Source: Hwangdonia lutea
GTDB lineage: Bacteria; Bacteroidota; Bacteroidia; Flavobacteriales; Flavobacteriaceae
Direction: 5' to 3'
Length of the DNA stretch: 64,000 nt
NCBI RefSeq assembly: GCF_032814565.1
Contig: NZ_CP136521.1
Location: 964,501 to 1,028,500, forward strand
The position numbers and the translations under genes are program-made. The notes under the pieces are model-generated. The model was not told the origin of the DNA and searched no databases. It saw nothing but the letters and a program-made list of their open reading frames with translations. Positions 34,547-43,852 of this stretch are shown one piece after another (the stretch's first letter is position 1; each line of letters starts with the position of its first letter).

Positions 34547-35640
34547 AACCTAATTCCTATTCCAAATTCAACAGCTTCCGCTTTGGCACCGTGCGATTTT
34601 AAAGTTAGCGCTCCAAACCATTTATCGCTAAAATAACGTTTTAACCCAACTCTAAAATAAGTTCTTCCTTCAAAATCAAATGGGTAATAAACGTAATAGC
34701 CCAATTGCGTTACTAAAGATGTTTTATTAATAAACAACTCGTGCCCTGCAAAAACGCCAACACGTTTATAATCTTCGTTGCCCGCAACATTTTCCTCCGG
34801 AAAGGCCACACTTTTATAATAAATAAGTTCTTTTAAAAAGTTGGAAAAAAACACATCGGCCCCTAATTGAATGGCGCTTTTTCGGTTCAGCCTCTTATCC
34901 GCGTAAGCAGAAAAAATATAAAATGGAAATTGGCCGCTACCAACCACATCGCTTTCGTTAATACCGCTTCTAAAGACCATATTGTACTTTATGGGTTGGG
35001 TGAACTTGTTATCATCGTTATCTAAAGTGTTTTGATATTCCAAAGTTTCTTCATCTAAATTATAAGTAACGCCCAAATTAAAAGTTACCGAATTTATACT
35101 GGTATTGGGTGCTTTTACATTCGCGTTGGAATAGTGAATAAGCGATAATCCCGCTTGTAGCCCAAACCTATCCCAAATGCGTTCCTTTTTATAATTAAGC
35201 ATCACATAAGTACTGCTCATAAGTTTAGAGCCAAAAGCAATGTTTCTAAAGTTATTTGCTTTATCGTACGGGTTGGTCGTAAACGCTAAGCCTTGACCGA
35301 TACGCAACATGAGGTTACGTTTTAAAAAATAAAAATTATAATGGGCGTACAACGACGAGACATCGCCCAAAACATCATTCTTTAAATTCTGATAGGCAAA
35401 GGACACGCCATAATCGGGATAATTGTAACGCTGTTCCCATTTGTTAAAACCGTATGTTTTTTTGTTCCAACTTAAAATATAACCTTCGGGATGCTCTTTT
35501 ATTAAATGCAAAATATCGTTGTTATGCAAGGCAATATTACCTTTAAAATAACTTAAATCTATGTACGATGTATGTGTTTTATCTTGCGAAAAAGAAAAGC
35601 CAAAAGCTAAACAGAAAACACATAAAATTAATTGGCGCAT
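34543..35640 (-). CDS. PagL-like lipid A deacylase (acyloxyacyl hydrolase family)
   Basis: The 365-residue protein has a signal peptide (MRQLILCVFCLAFGFSFS) and an outer-membrane beta-barrel pattern. The PagL-type catalytic region is LSLIHYSNANVKAPN near residue 170-185, giving the His-x-Ser pair and downstream Asn. The N-terminal extension (IALHNNDILHLIKEHPEGY) and the C-terminal extra strands make it longer than enterobacterial PagL, as is usual in Flavobacteriaceae. It would trim an acyl chain from lipid A. An exact -7 box TATTTTTG lies at 35658-35665. Confidence 0.8.
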   Translation of the reverse strand: MRQLILCVFCLAFGFSFSQDKTHTSYIDLSYFKGNIALHNNDILHLIKEHPEGYILSWNKKTYGFNKWEQRYNYPDYGVSFAYQNLKNDVLGDVSSLYAHYNFYFLKRNLMLRIGQGLAFTTNPYDKANNFRNIAFGSKLMSSTYVMLNYKKERIWDRFGLQAGLSLIHYSNANVKAPNTSINSVTFNLGVTYNLDEETLEYQNTLDNDDNKFTQPIKYNMVFRSGINESDVVGSGQFPFYIFSAYADKRLNRKSAIQLGADVFFSNFLKELIYYKSVAFPEENVAGNEDYKRVGVFAGHELFINKTSLVTQLGYYVYYPFDFEGRTYFRVGLKRYFSDKWFGALTLKSHGAKAEAVEFGIGIRL

Positions 35641-35657
35641 AAATAGGTTTTAGCCGA

Positions 35658-35665
35658 CAAAAATA
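35658..35665 (-). promoter_or_regulatory. Candidate -7 box of the PagL-like gene (TATTTTTG)
   Basis: Exact TAnnTTTG match on the minus strand, 17 nt before the ATG; no ideal -33 partner was found. Confidence 0.4.
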
Positions 35666-35674
35666 GTTTAATTA

Positions 35675-36628
35675 TTAAAACAATGCCGACGCAATGGCTT
35701 TTATATTATCGCTTTTTCCCATAGAGTAATAATGCAACACAGGAACACCGGCGTCCAACAGCTCTTTAGATTGCTGTATGCACCACTCCACACCTACTTG
35801 ACGCACCTGTTTATTGTCTTTACATTTTTCAACTTCATGAATTAAAGTTTCGGGCAAATCTATTTTAAAAACCTGCGGCAACAATTGCAAATGCCTATTT
35901 ACGGCAATGGGCTTTATTCCCGGAATAATGGGCACGTTAATCCCTGCTTTTTTAGCGGCTTCAACAAACTCAAAGTACTTTTGGTTATCAAAAAACATTT
36001 GTGTTACCACATAATCCGCACCGGCATCTACCTTTTCCTTTAAGCGTTTTAAATCGCTTTTCATTGATGGCGCTTCCAAATGTTTCTCTGGATACCCCGC
36101 CACACCAATACAAAAATCGGCTTTATCATCAACATCCAAAATACCATGCAAATACTTTCCGGAGTTTAAATCCTTAATTTGATTTACCAATTGCGTCGCA
36201 TAGGTATGCCCACCTTTTGTGGCCTTAAAATACTGCTCGCCTTTCATGGCATCACCACGCAACGCCATCACATTATTAATGCCTAAATAATGACAATCTA
36301 CCAATAAATACTCGGTTTCCTCTTTGGTAAAACCGCCACACAACACATGTGGAACGGTATCCACATTATATTTATGTTTTATAGCGGCACAAATCCCCAA
36401 AGTACCGGGGCGCATTCTGGTTGTTTTTCTATCAAACAAGCCTTCTTTTTCAATATACACAAACTCTTCGCGCGAGGTGGTTACATCAATAAACGGCGGA
36501 TTAAACTCCATTAAAGGATCAATGTTACTATATAATTCTTGAATATTTTTCCCTTTTTTCGGTGGGATAATCTCAAAGGAAAACAAGGTTTTTCCGTTCG
36601 CTTTTTTTATGTGTTCTGTTACTTTCAT
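35675..36628 (-). CDS. metF: 5,10-methylenetetrahydrofolate reductase
   Basis: MetF makes the 5-methyl-THF used by methionine synthase. This 317-residue TIM barrel shows FSFEIIPPKKGKNI with the catalytic Glu, VTTSREEF, GICAAIKHKYNVDTVPHVLCGGF, NVMALRGDA (FAD contact) and ADYVVTQMFFDN. Length is normal. It is downstream of the two metH genes on the same strand, separated by 474 nt of repeats, so SAM control from the riboswitch at 40925 could reach it only by readthrough. Confidence 0.96.
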   Translation of the reverse strand: MKVTEHIKKANGKTLFSFEIIPPKKGKNIQELYSNIDPLMEFNPPFIDVTTSREEFVYIEKEGLFDRKTTRMRPGTLGICAAIKHKYNVDTVPHVLCGGFTKEETEYLLVDCHYLGINNVMALRGDAMKGEQYFKATKGGHTYATQLVNQIKDLNSGKYLHGILDVDDKADFCIGVAGYPEKHLEAPSMKSDLKRLKEKVDAGADYVVTQMFFDNQKYFEFVEAAKKAGINVPIIPGIKPIAVNRHLQLLPQVFKIDLPETLIHEVEKCKDNKQVRQVGVEWCIQQSKELLDAGVPVLHYYSMGKSDNIKAIASALF

Positions 36629-36640
36629 TTATTCCTTTTT

Positions 36641-37008
36641 GTCATTTCCTCGTGTCACACTGAGCTTGTCGAAGTGAAGGCGGAAATCGCATCAATATTT
36701 ATTCTAATTGTATTTAATCAATCCCGAAACTTCGGGACACAAATTATATCTTATTGCTGTTTTTTAGGGCGTTACCCTTCGCTTTATACCTACAAGGTTT
36801 TTATTGAAACCTTGTAGGAAACGCTCACGGTCGGGCTTTCCGTTACAAGTCCTCGCTTCGCCGAAAAAACGGCTGGCTGTGGGCTTTCCACTGCAATCCC
36901 TAACGCGCCACTCTTGCACTAACCCCCCCCTAGCCCCTCCAAAGGAGGGAACGCTTACTCTTGATCCAATTTCTCAGACCTGTCAGGTTTTTAAAACCTG
37001 ACAGGTCT
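36641..37008. repeat. Repeat-filled spacer between metF and metH2
   Basis: From left to right on the plus strand: a GAGCTTGTCGAAG word (36662-36674), a CCCGAAACTTCGGG hairpin near 36723, family A copy 4 (36767-36906, with internal CCTACAAGG palindrome), a CCCCTCCAAAGGAGGG palindrome near 36934, and family B palindrome copy 1 (36976-37008; AGACCTGTCAGGTTTT, 1-nt centre, then its complement). No gene is visible in the whole 474-nt gap. Confidence 0.7.
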
Positions 37009-37102
37009 AATAATGTACATCTCCACAATCCATTCCTCCCGAAGTCCACTCTGAGCGCAGTAGAAATAAGGAGGTTAATCCGATAGTTATCGGAAGAGCT
37101 TT

Positions 37103-39781
37103 TTATCCCGCCAAATTAGCGTGCAACCATTTTCGGGCGGTGTCTTTGGCTATGCCTTTTCTTGTTGCATAATCGGTTAATTGGCTATCGGTAATTTTAC
37201 CGACCCCAAAATACTTAGCTTCCGAATTTCCAAAATAATACCCCGAAACCGCTGCTGCTGGCCACATGGCCAGACTTTCGGTAAGCTTAACCCCAATTCG
37301 TTTTTCAACATCCAATAGTTTCCAAATGGTTTGTTTTTCCAAATGGTCCGGGCACGCCGGATAACCCGGTGCCGGCCTAATGCCTTTGTAACTTTCTTTA
37401 ATTAAATCGTCGTTGCTCAAATTTTCATCAGCCGCATAACCCCAATGTTTAGTACGCACTTGGTGGTGCAAATATTCTGCGAAAGCTTCTGCAAACCTGT
37501 CGGCAATCGCTTGCGCCATAATAGCGTTATAATCGTCGTCTTTGGCTCTGTAACTATCGGCCAATTCTTGGGCACCAAAAATACCCACACAGAACGCGCC
37601 CATATAATCGGTTTTACCCGTTTCTGCTGGCGCAATAAAATCGGCCAATGCATGATTCGGAATCCCTTCACGCTTTTTTAATTGCTGGCGTAAGGTTCTA
37701 AAAACAGCGATTTCTTCACCTTTTTTCTTAACCGAAATATCATCGTCATGTATCGAGTTTGCTTCAAACAATCCAAAAACCGCTTTGGGTTTTAAAAGTT
37801 GTTTTGCAATAATCTCTTTAATCATTTCCTGCGCTTCATTGTACATTATTGTGGCTTGTTCGCCCACAACGTCATCTTTTAAAATAGCAGGGAATTTCCC
37901 GTGTAAATCCCAGCTTCTAAAAAACGGACTCCAGTCTAAAAACGGCAACAATTCCTTTAAACTTAATTGTTTTAAAACCTGAACGCCCATGGCATTAGGC
38001 TTTACAGTTTCAGCTGATTCCCAATCAATTCTATATTTTCTTTGTCGCGCTTCTTCTATCGAAATATATGATTTTTCTTTGCCTCGTTTTAAAAACTTGG
38101 TTCTAAAATCATCATAATCCGCTTTCAATTTTGCGGTGTATTCGTGTGCTGATTTTTTATTCAATAAATCGCCAACAACAGTTACCGCCCGCGATGCATC
38201 GTTTACATGAACCACGGCATTTTTATACTGCGTATCAATCTTAACCGCGGTGTGTGCTTTTGAGGTTGTGGCACCACCAATAAGCAAAGGCAACTCGAAT
38301 TCCTGACGTTGCATTTCTTTGGCGAGATACACCATTTCGTCCAACGATGGCGTAATTAACCCCGATAATCCAATGGCATCCACACGTTCGCTAATAGCCG
38401 TTTCAATAATTTTTTCTGGTGGTACCATAACACCCAAATCTACAATCTCGTAGTTGTTGCATGCCAATACTACACTCACGATATTTTTACCGATATCGTG
38501 CACATCGCCTTTTACGGTAGCCATTAATATTTTACCAACCGGTTCTTGGGCATCGGTTTTTTCAGCTTCAATAAACGGATTTAGATAACCCACAGCTTTT
38601 TTCATAACACGTGCCGATTTTACTACTTGAGGCAAGAACATTTTACCTGCTCCAAATAAATCGCCAACCACATTCATCCCTATCATTAAATGTCCTTCAA
38701 TAACATCAATGGGTTTGTCGACTTCTTGTCTGGCTTGCTCGATATCCTCAATAATAAAAGCGTCAATTCCCTTAACCAAAGCATGTGTAATTCTATCTTG
38801 TAAAGGGTTTTCGCGCCAAGACAAATCGACTGTTTTTTCAGTTTTTGAACCTTTTACGGTTTCAGCGAATTCCAACAAACGCTCGGTGGCATCATCACGC
38901 CTGTCTAGGAGGACATCTTCTACATGTTCTAATAAATCCTTAGGAATATCGTCATAAACCTCAAGCATCGCAGGGTTTACAATGCCCATATTTATGCCTG
39001 CTTTAATGGCATGGTATAAAAATGCCGAATGCATCGCCTCACGAACGCCGTTATTTCCCCGAAATGAAAACGAGACATTACTCACGCCACCACTAACGCT
39101 AACATTGGGCAGATTTTCGCGGACCCAACGCGTGGCCTCAATAAAATCGAGGGCGTTTCTGCGGTGTTCTTCCATACCGGTAGCCACAGGAAAAATGTTT
39201 AAATCGAAAATAATATCTTCGGACGGGAAACCTACTTTGTTCACCAAAACATCATACGAACGTTTGGCTATTTCAATACGTCGTTCGTAATTATCGGCTT
39301 GCCCTACCTCATCAAAAGCCATAACAATAACGGCAGCGCCATAGCGTTTAATTTGCTTCGCTTCCCAAATAAAATTGGCTTCGCCTTCTTTTAAAGAAAT
39401 GGAATTCACCACACATTTACCTTGCACCACTTGAAGTCCCGCTTCGATGATTTCCCACTTAGAAGAATCAATCATTATAGGCACTTTACAAATATCGGGT
39501 TCGGCAGCAATGAGGTTTAAGAAACGGACCATTGCTTCTTTTCCGTCAATTAAACCATCGTCAAAATTAATATCGATAATTTGAGCGCCACCATCAACTT
39601 GATGACGGGCAATATCCAACGCTTCATCAAATTTTTCTTCTTTAATTAAGCGAAGAAATTTTCGAGAACCCGCTACATTGGTACGCTCACCTACGTTTAT
39701 AAAATTACTGTTTTCGTTCAAGATTAGCGGTTCTAATCCTGACAGTTTCATATATTTAGTTTGTTTCACTTTCATCTTCAT
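37103..39781 (-). CDS. metH: Cobalamin-dependent methionine synthase, C-terminal part (folate, B12 and reactivation domains)
   Basis: The 892 residues cover the pterin-binding domain ([25 protein letters not shown]), the four-helix cap, the B12-binding Rossmann domain with base-off His motif GDVHDIGKN, and the reactivation domain with [16 protein letters not shown] for SAM binding. The homocysteine-binding domain is encoded separately by the next gene upstream, with a 9-nt gap. The start at 39781 was kept; an internal ATG 30 nt later ([10 protein letters not shown]) is also possible. The split falls exactly at a domain boundary and is a regular Bacteroidota arrangement, not a frameshift. Confidence 0.95.
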   Translation of the reverse strand: MKMKVKQTKYMKLSGLEPLILNENSNFINVGERTNVAGSRKFLRLIKEEKFDEALDIARHQVDGGAQIIDINFDDGLIDGKEAMVRFLNLIAAEPDICKVPIMIDSSKWEIIEAGLQVVQGKCVVNSISLKEGEANFIWEAKQIKRYGAAVIVMAFDEVGQADNYERRIEIAKRSYDVLVNKVGFPSEDIIFDLNIFPVATGMEEHRRNALDFIEATRWVRENLPNVSVSGGVSNVSFSFRGNNGVREAMHSAFLYHAIKAGINMGIVNPAMLEVYDDIPKDLLEHVEDVLLDRRDDATERLLEFAETVKGSKTEKTVDLSWRENPLQDRITHALVKGIDAFIIEDIEQARQEVDKPIDVIEGHLMIGMNVVGDLFGAGKMFLPQVVKSARVMKKAVGYLNPFIEAEKTDAQEPVGKILMATVKGDVHDIGKNIVSVVLACNNYEIVDLGVMVPPEKIIETAISERVDAIGLSGLITPSLDEMVYLAKEMQRQEFELPLLIGGATTSKAHTAVKIDTQYKNAVVHVNDASRAVTVVGDLLNKKSAHEYTAKLKADYDDFRTKFLKRGKEKSYISIEEARQRKYRIDWESAETVKPNAMGVQVLKQLSLKELLPFLDWSPFFRSWDLHGKFPAILKDDVVGEQATIMYNEAQEMIKEIIAKQLLKPKAVFGLFEANSIHDDDISVKKKGEEIAVFRTLRQQLKKREGIPNHALADFIAPAETGKTDYMGAFCVGIFGAQELADSYRAKDDDYNAIMAQAIADRFAEAFAEYLHHQVRTKHWGYAADENLSNDDLIKESYKGIRPAPGYPACPDHLEKQTIWKLLDVEKRIGVKLTESLAMWPAAAVSGYYFGNSEAKYFGVGKITDSQLTDYATRKGIAKDTARKWLHANLAG

Positions 39782-39790
39782 ACATCAATT

Positions 39791-40810
39791 TTAAAAAGAC
39801 CCTTCGACTGCGCTCAGGGAGAAAGCTTGCCTTGGTTTATATTTTGCCGCAATATTTGCGATAACGCTAATATGCTTAGGCGATGTGCCGCAACAACCAC
39901 CAATGATATTGATTAAATTCTTTTTTAAATATTCCTCGATTTGCTCACCCATTTCCTCTGGTGATTCATCGTACTCTCCAAAGGCATTGGGTAATCCGGC
40001 ATTGGGATGCGCGGAAATAGCAAAATCGGTTTTATTGGCAATGGCTTCTAAATGCGGTTGCATTAAATTGGCTCCTAAAGCACAATTAAAACCTATAGAA
40101 AGCAATGGAATATGAGATACCGAAATTAAAAAAGCTTCTGCGGTTTGCCCCGATAATGTTCTGCCCGAAGCATCGGTAATGGTTCCGCTAAGCATAATTG
40201 GAATATCTTGATTGCGTTCTTCTTTAACTTCTTCAATCGCAAATAATGCGGCTTTGGCGTTTAAAGTATCAAACACGGTTTCGACCAATAATAAATCGAC
40301 GCCGCCATCCACTAAAGCTTCAACTTGTTGTTTGTAGGCGATGCGCAATTCATCAAATGTGACCGCCCTATAACCCGGGTCGTTAACATCGGGCGACATG
40401 CTTGCCGTACGGTTAGTTGGCCCTATTGAACCCGCAACAAAACGTGGTTTATGAGGTTCTTTGGCTGTAAATTTATCGGCAACTTCTTTGGCTATTTTTG
40501 CCGATTGATAATTTAACTCGTAAACCAAATTTTCCATTTGATAGTCGGCCATAGCAATAGTGGTACTGGAAAATGTGTTGGTTTCTACAATATCTGCTCC
40601 GGCCTCAAAATATTTTCCGTGGATGGTTTTTATGGCTTCTGGCTGTGTTATTGACAGCAAATCGTTGTTGCCTTGCAGCGGTGTTGGATAATCGTTAAAG
40701 CGCTCGCCCCTGAAATCATCTTCCGTAAATTTATAAGCTTGCAACATGGTGCCCATGGCGCCATCTAAAACTAAAATGCGCTCTTTTAAAGCGTTATGGA
40801 TATTTGACAT
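39791..40810 (-). CDS. metH: Homocysteine S-methyltransferase domain of split methionine synthase
   Basis: This 339-residue protein equals the N-terminal module of MetH: ILVLDGAMGTMLQ, RFVAGSIGPTNRTASMSPD, and zinc ligands in IGFNCALGA and GGCCGTSPKH. It supplies activated homocysteine to the B12 module encoded next. A SAM-I riboswitch sits 115 nt upstream of its ATG. Oddly, the last ten residues (FSLSAVEGSF) are encoded by a dispersed CCCTGAGCGCAGTCGAAGGG repeat that runs to the stop codon. Confidence 0.95.
   Translation of the reverse strand: MSNIHNALKERILVLDGAMGTMLQAYKFTEDDFRGERFNDYPTPLQGNNDLLSITQPEAIKTIHGKYFEAGADIVETNTFSSTTIAMADYQMENLVYELNYQSAKIAKEVADKFTAKEPHKPRFVAGSIGPTNRTASMSPDVNDPGYRAVTFDELRIAYKQQVEALVDGGVDLLLVETVFDTLNAKAALFAIEEVKEERNQDIPIMLSGTITDASGRTLSGQTAEAFLISVSHIPLLSIGFNCALGANLMQPHLEAIANKTDFAISAHPNAGLPNAFGEYDESPEEMGEQIEEYLKKNLINIIGGCCGTSPKHISVIANIAAKYKPRQAFSLSAVEGSF
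39798..39825. repeat. Dispersed CCCTTCGACTGCGCTCAGGG repeat within the end of metH1
   Basis: CCCTTCGACTGCGCTCAGGG is an imperfect palindrome of a kind common in bacterial spacers. Here it overlaps the 3' end of a coding region and the short gap to metH2; a related word (CTCTGAGCGCAGTAG) is in the spacer near 37047. Confidence 0.6.
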
Positions 40811-40826
40811 TTTCTTATATATTTCC

Positions 40827-40859
40827 AGACCTGTCAGGTTTTGGAAACCTGACAGGTCT
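40827..40859. repeat. Family B palindrome, copy 2
   Basis: AGACCTGTCAGGTTTT, then GGAAACCTGACAGGTCT: a 33-nt near-perfect hairpin between the SAM riboswitch and the metH1 ATG. It lacks a T run on the transcribed strand, so it is not a standard terminator. Confidence 0.8.
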
Positions 40860-40924
40860 ATTTATGTCATCAAGAAAAGTTAAGAATTCACTTTTCGTTA
40901 TCTTTCTAATACTTTAAAATATCA

Positions 40925-41005
40925 GTAGAATTTAGCACCTTCCCCGAAAAGTCGGGAGGTTGCCAAGGCTTCAACGGGTCTATTCCCTCTACCTTTCTTG
41001 ATAAC
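40925..41005 (-). ncRNA. SAM-I (S-box) riboswitch upstream of split metH
   Basis: On the minus strand the 81-nt element opens GTTATCAAGAAAGGTAGAGG, followed by GACCC, GAAGCC, TTGGCAACC, the P3 hairpin CTCCCGACTTTTCGGGG, and AGGTGCTAAATTC. Order and sequence match the S-box consensus. A second copy at 60218 differs at 6 of 81 positions. No clear terminator follows; the region between aptamer and ATG holds a GAAAAGT/ACTTTTC hairpin and the family B palindrome, so the switching mechanism is unclear. Confidence 0.93.
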
Positions 41006-41056
41006 AGTAATTATGATTATGAACTATTTTTATTCGCTTTCGCGGAATTTATGCAA

Positions 41057-41064
41057 CAAAAGTA
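41057..41064 (-). promoter_or_regulatory. Candidate -7 box for the metH riboswitch transcript (TACTTTTG)
   Basis: Exact TAnnTTTG match on the minus strand, 52 nt upstream of the aptamer, placing the start near 41050. The -33 partner is weak. Confidence 0.45.
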
Positions 41065-41106
41065 CTAACTATATTTTTGTTATCCTACTTAATTTACAAC
41101 TCTCTC

Positions 41107-41139
41107 AGACCTGTCAGGTTTCCAAAACCTGACAGGTCT
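41107..41139. repeat. Family B palindrome, copy 3, after cysM
   Basis: AGACCTGTCAGGTTT CC AAAACCTGACAGGTCT, 11 nt beyond the cysM stop at the end of the long sulfate operon; the hairpin could serve as a transcript end or RNA-stability structure. Confidence 0.8.
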
Positions 41140-41150
41140 CGATTAAACTG

Positions 41151-42041
41151 TTATTCAAATAATGAAGATGACAAATATCGATCACCTCTATCGCAGATAA
41201 TGGCCACAATGATGCCTTCTTTTAAAGTTTCTGCCAATTTTAAAGCACAATGTACCGCACCACCACTACTCATACCTGCAAACACGCCTTCTTCTTTGGC
41301 TAAACGCTGTGTCATCGCTTTGGCTTCCTGTTCGGTGACTTCAATAACTTGGTCGACTCTATTTTTATCGAAAAACTTGGGCACATATTCGGGCGACCAT
41401 TTTCTAATTCCAGGTATGCTGGAACCATCAGCGGGTTGCGCACCCACAATTTGAATGCTCGACTTTTTTTCCTTTAAGAATTTAGAAACCCCTGTAATGG
41501 TGCCTGTGGTTCCCATAGCCGACACGAAATGTGTAACATTCTGTTGGGTATCTTTCCAAATTTCCGGCCCCGTGGTTTTATAATGTCCTTTCCAGTTATC
41601 ATCATTTTCAAACTGATTTAACAACACATAGCCTTTTTCGTCCCTAAGCTGAAAAGCGATATCGCGTGAGCCTTCTATCCCAATATCTGCAGGTGTTAAA
41701 ACAACTTCGGCTCCATAAGCACGCATGGTTTTTACACGTTCTTCGGTAGAGTTTTCTGGCATAACCAAAACCATTTTCAACCCGAGAAGTGGTGCGATAA
41801 ATGCGAGAGCAATACCGGTATTTCCGCTAGTGGCTTCAACCAAAGTGCCTCCTTTTTTTACGTCGCCTCTTTTAATCGCTTCATTAATCATATTAAAAGC
41901 GGCGCGGTCTTTTACACTTCCGCCAGGGTTATCGCCTTCTAATTTTAAAAACAGTTTCACGTTTTTATTGGAAACAATATGACTTGCTTCAACTAGAGGC
42001 GTATTACCGATTTGATTTAATATGGAGTTAACGGATGCCAT
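41151..42041 (-). CDS. cysM: Cysteine synthase B (O-acetylserine sulfhydrylase)
   Basis: This enzyme replaces the acetyl group of O-acetylserine with sulfide to make cysteine, ending the operon. The 296 residues show NQIGNTPLVEA, the PLP Lys in NPGGSVKDRAAF, EATSGNTGIALA, and GTTGTITGVSKFLKE. The CysM-like length (about 295) fits the B type. It overlaps the serine acetyltransferase gene by 14 nt. Confidence 0.95.
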   Translation of the reverse strand: MASVNSILNQIGNTPLVEASHIVSNKNVKLFLKLEGDNPGGSVKDRAAFNMINEAIKRGDVKKGGTLVEATSGNTGIALAFIAPLLGLKMVLVMPENSTEERVKTMRAYGAEVVLTPADIGIEGSRDIAFQLRDEKGYVLLNQFENDDNWKGHYKTTGPEIWKDTQQNVTHFVSAMGTTGTITGVSKFLKEKKSSIQIVGAQPADGSSIPGIRKWSPEYVPKFFDKNRVDQVIEVTEQEAKAMTQRLAKEEGVFAGMSSGGAVHCALKLAETLKEGIIVAIICDRGDRYLSSSLFE

Positions 42042-42786
42042 TCTTTTTGGGTCTTATTTTAATTTCGGTTTTATACGTTACCAATGAGTTTTCCGGAATA
42101 GATTCTGTAATCCAAACATTGGCACCAATGGTACTGTTTGCACCAATTTCGATATCGCCGCCTAAAATGGTTGCATTGGCATAAATGGTCACATTTTCCT
42201 TAATGGTGGGATGTCGTTTAGTAGATGCCAAATTTTTATTAACCTGCAATCCGCCAAGGGTTACGCCTTGATAGATTTTCACATTTTTTTCGATAACTGA
42301 AGTTTCGCCAATAACGATCCCCGTACCGTGGTCTACAAAAAACGATTCGCCAATAGTAGCTCCCGGATGTATATCGATGCCTGTGATACCGTGCACATAC
42401 TCACTCATCATTCTAGGAATTATGGGCATGTTTATTTTATATAATTCATGGCTAATTCTATAAATAGCGATGGCATGAAACCCTGGATAGGCAAGATAAA
42501 CTTCTTCTAAACTTTTTGATGCTGGGTCGTTTTTTTCAATCGCCAAGGCATCAAGGTCGAGTTTGCGCCTAACCTCAGGTAAGGCTTTACAAAAAGCATC
42601 CCAAGTAGCTGCCCTATCTTCGGCACAGACTTGATTGGCTATCTCAAGAAAATCAATCTTTAATTGCTTCCACACTTTAGGATCTTCTTCATCAAAAAGG
42701 GCATAAAACAATTGCTTTGTAAAGTTTTCTACAGTGTCCTTTAATTTAAGATTAAAGCATTTAAAGGGTTTTCCAAATAAACTCAT
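42028..42786 (-). CDS. cysE: Serine O-acetyltransferase
   Basis: The enzyme acetylates serine with acetyl-CoA. The 252-residue protein has an N-terminal helical domain and a left-handed beta-helix of hexapeptide repeats: GIDIHPGATIGESFFVDHGTGIVIGETSVIE, with the catalytic His-Asp region VDHGTG, then IYQGVTLGGLQ. It overlaps cysM by 14 nt and follows the flavin oxidoreductase gene by 9 nt, so acetylserine and sulfide supply are made from one transcript. Confidence 0.94.
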   Translation of the reverse strand: MSLFGKPFKCFNLKLKDTVENFTKQLFYALFDEEDPKVWKQLKIDFLEIANQVCAEDRAATWDAFCKALPEVRRKLDLDALAIEKNDPASKSLEEVYLAYPGFHAIAIYRISHELYKINMPIIPRMMSEYVHGITGIDIHPGATIGESFFVDHGTGIVIGETSVIEKNVKIYQGVTLGGLQVNKNLASTKRHPTIKENVTIYANATILGGDIEIGANSTIGANVWITESIPENSLVTYKTEIKIRPKKNGIR

Positions 42787-42795
42787 AATATTATA

Positions 42796-43851
42796 TTAAG
42801 CTTCAATGGCTCTAACCACAGCTTTTGGAGCTTCTTTACGGGTGCCGTCGAAACCGTTAATACCACTTACCGTCGTGTATTTTAAAACATATTTTTTACC
42901 GGGATTGATAATTCTATAAGCCGCTTGACACATTAATGTCGCCTCGTGAAAACCGCAAAGGATAAGCTTTAGTTTCTCAGGATAAGTATTCACATCGCCA
43001 ATGGCAAATATACCCGGAATGTTTGTTTGGTAATTTAAAGAATTATCTACTTTAATAGCATTTTTCTCTATTTCCAATCCCCAATTTGCGATGGGGCCTA
43101 ATTTTGGGGATAAACCGAATAACGGAATAAAATGATCGGTTTCTAAGATTTGTGCCTCACCTTCTTTAACAACGGTCACACTTTCAACTTTACCATTGCC
43201 GTGGATACCCTTTACTTCGGCAGGTGTAATCAAATTGATTTTTCCCAATAGCTTTAATTCACCAACTTTTTCAACAGAATCCAATGCACCTCTAAACTCG
43301 TTTCTTCTATGGATTAGGGTGACTTCTGAAGCTACATCGGCTAAAAATATACTCCAATCTAAAGCAGAATCTCCACCACCGGAAATCACTACTTTTTTAT
43401 TTCTGTACATTTCAGGGTCTTTTATAAAGTACTCTACGCCTTTATCTTCGTAATCTGCAATACCTTCAATGGCTGGCTTTCGTGGTTCGAAAGAACCCAA
43501 TCCGCCAGCAATGGCAACCACAGGCGCATGGTGTTTTGTACCTTTATTTGTAGTGACAATAAAAGTACCATCGTCTTGTTTTTCTATGGTTTCTGCACGT
43601 TCACCTAAAGTGAACCCCGGTTCGAATTGCTTCCCTTGTTCTAAAAGGTTTTTAGTTAAATCGCCCGCCAATATTTCTGGAAAACCGGGAATATCATAAA
43701 TAGGTTTTTTGGGGTATATCTCTGAGCATTGCCCCCCAGGTTGCGGCAACGCATCTATTAAATGGCATTTAAGTTTTAATAATCCAGCTTCAAAAACCGT
43801 GAATAATCCTGTTGGTCCAGCGCCAATAATGAGTATATCTGTTTTAATCAT
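42796..43851 (-). CDS. Ferredoxin/flavodoxin-NADP reductase, thioredoxin-reductase-like (YumC type)
   Basis: The start at 43851 (MIKTDILIIGAGPTGLFTVF) gives 351 residues, 1 nt after the siroheme gene's stop. It has two dinucleotide-binding folds, GAGPTG for FAD and SGGGDSALDWSIFLADVA for NADPH, and the FAD-contacting AIGDVNTYPEKLKLI. It lacks the CxxC of thioredoxin reductase, as in YumC-type ferredoxin-NADP reductases. In this operon it most likely supplies electrons, through ferredoxin, to the sulfite reductase encoded three genes upstream. Confidence 0.88.
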   Translation of the reverse strand: MIKTDILIIGAGPTGLFTVFEAGLLKLKCHLIDALPQPGGQCSEIYPKKPIYDIPGFPEILAGDLTKNLLEQGKQFEPGFTLGERAETIEKQDDGTFIVTTNKGTKHHAPVVAIAGGLGSFEPRKPAIEGIADYEDKGVEYFIKDPEMYRNKKVVISGGGDSALDWSIFLADVASEVTLIHRRNEFRGALDSVEKVGELKLLGKINLITPAEVKGIHGNGKVESVTVVKEGEAQILETDHFIPLFGLSPKLGPIANWGLEIEKNAIKVDNSLNYQTNIPGIFAIGDVNTYPEKLKLILCGFHEATLMCQAAYRIINPGKKYVLKYTTVSGINGFDGTRKEAPKAVVRAIEA

Positions 43852-43852
43852 T

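Noticed and set aside
36641-37102. Small proteins in the metF-metH2 spacer
   Set aside because: Open frames there run through family A, GGAGGG and family B repeats and translate repeat sequence only.
39781-39791. A frameshift or stop splitting metH into two genes
   Set aside because: The split falls exactly between domains, both parts have proper starts and stops, and separate homocysteine and B12 modules are a known Bacteroidota arrangement.
40827-40859. Family B palindrome as a standard riboswitch terminator
   Set aside because: No T run follows on the minus strand (GGAAATATATAAG), so classical intrinsic termination is unlikely.
40811-41150. Cobalamin riboswitch controlling the B12-dependent methionine synthase
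   Set aside because: The conserved RNA here is clearly SAM-I (TTATCAAG, GGCAACC, GGTGCTAAATTC); no B12-box sequence was seen.
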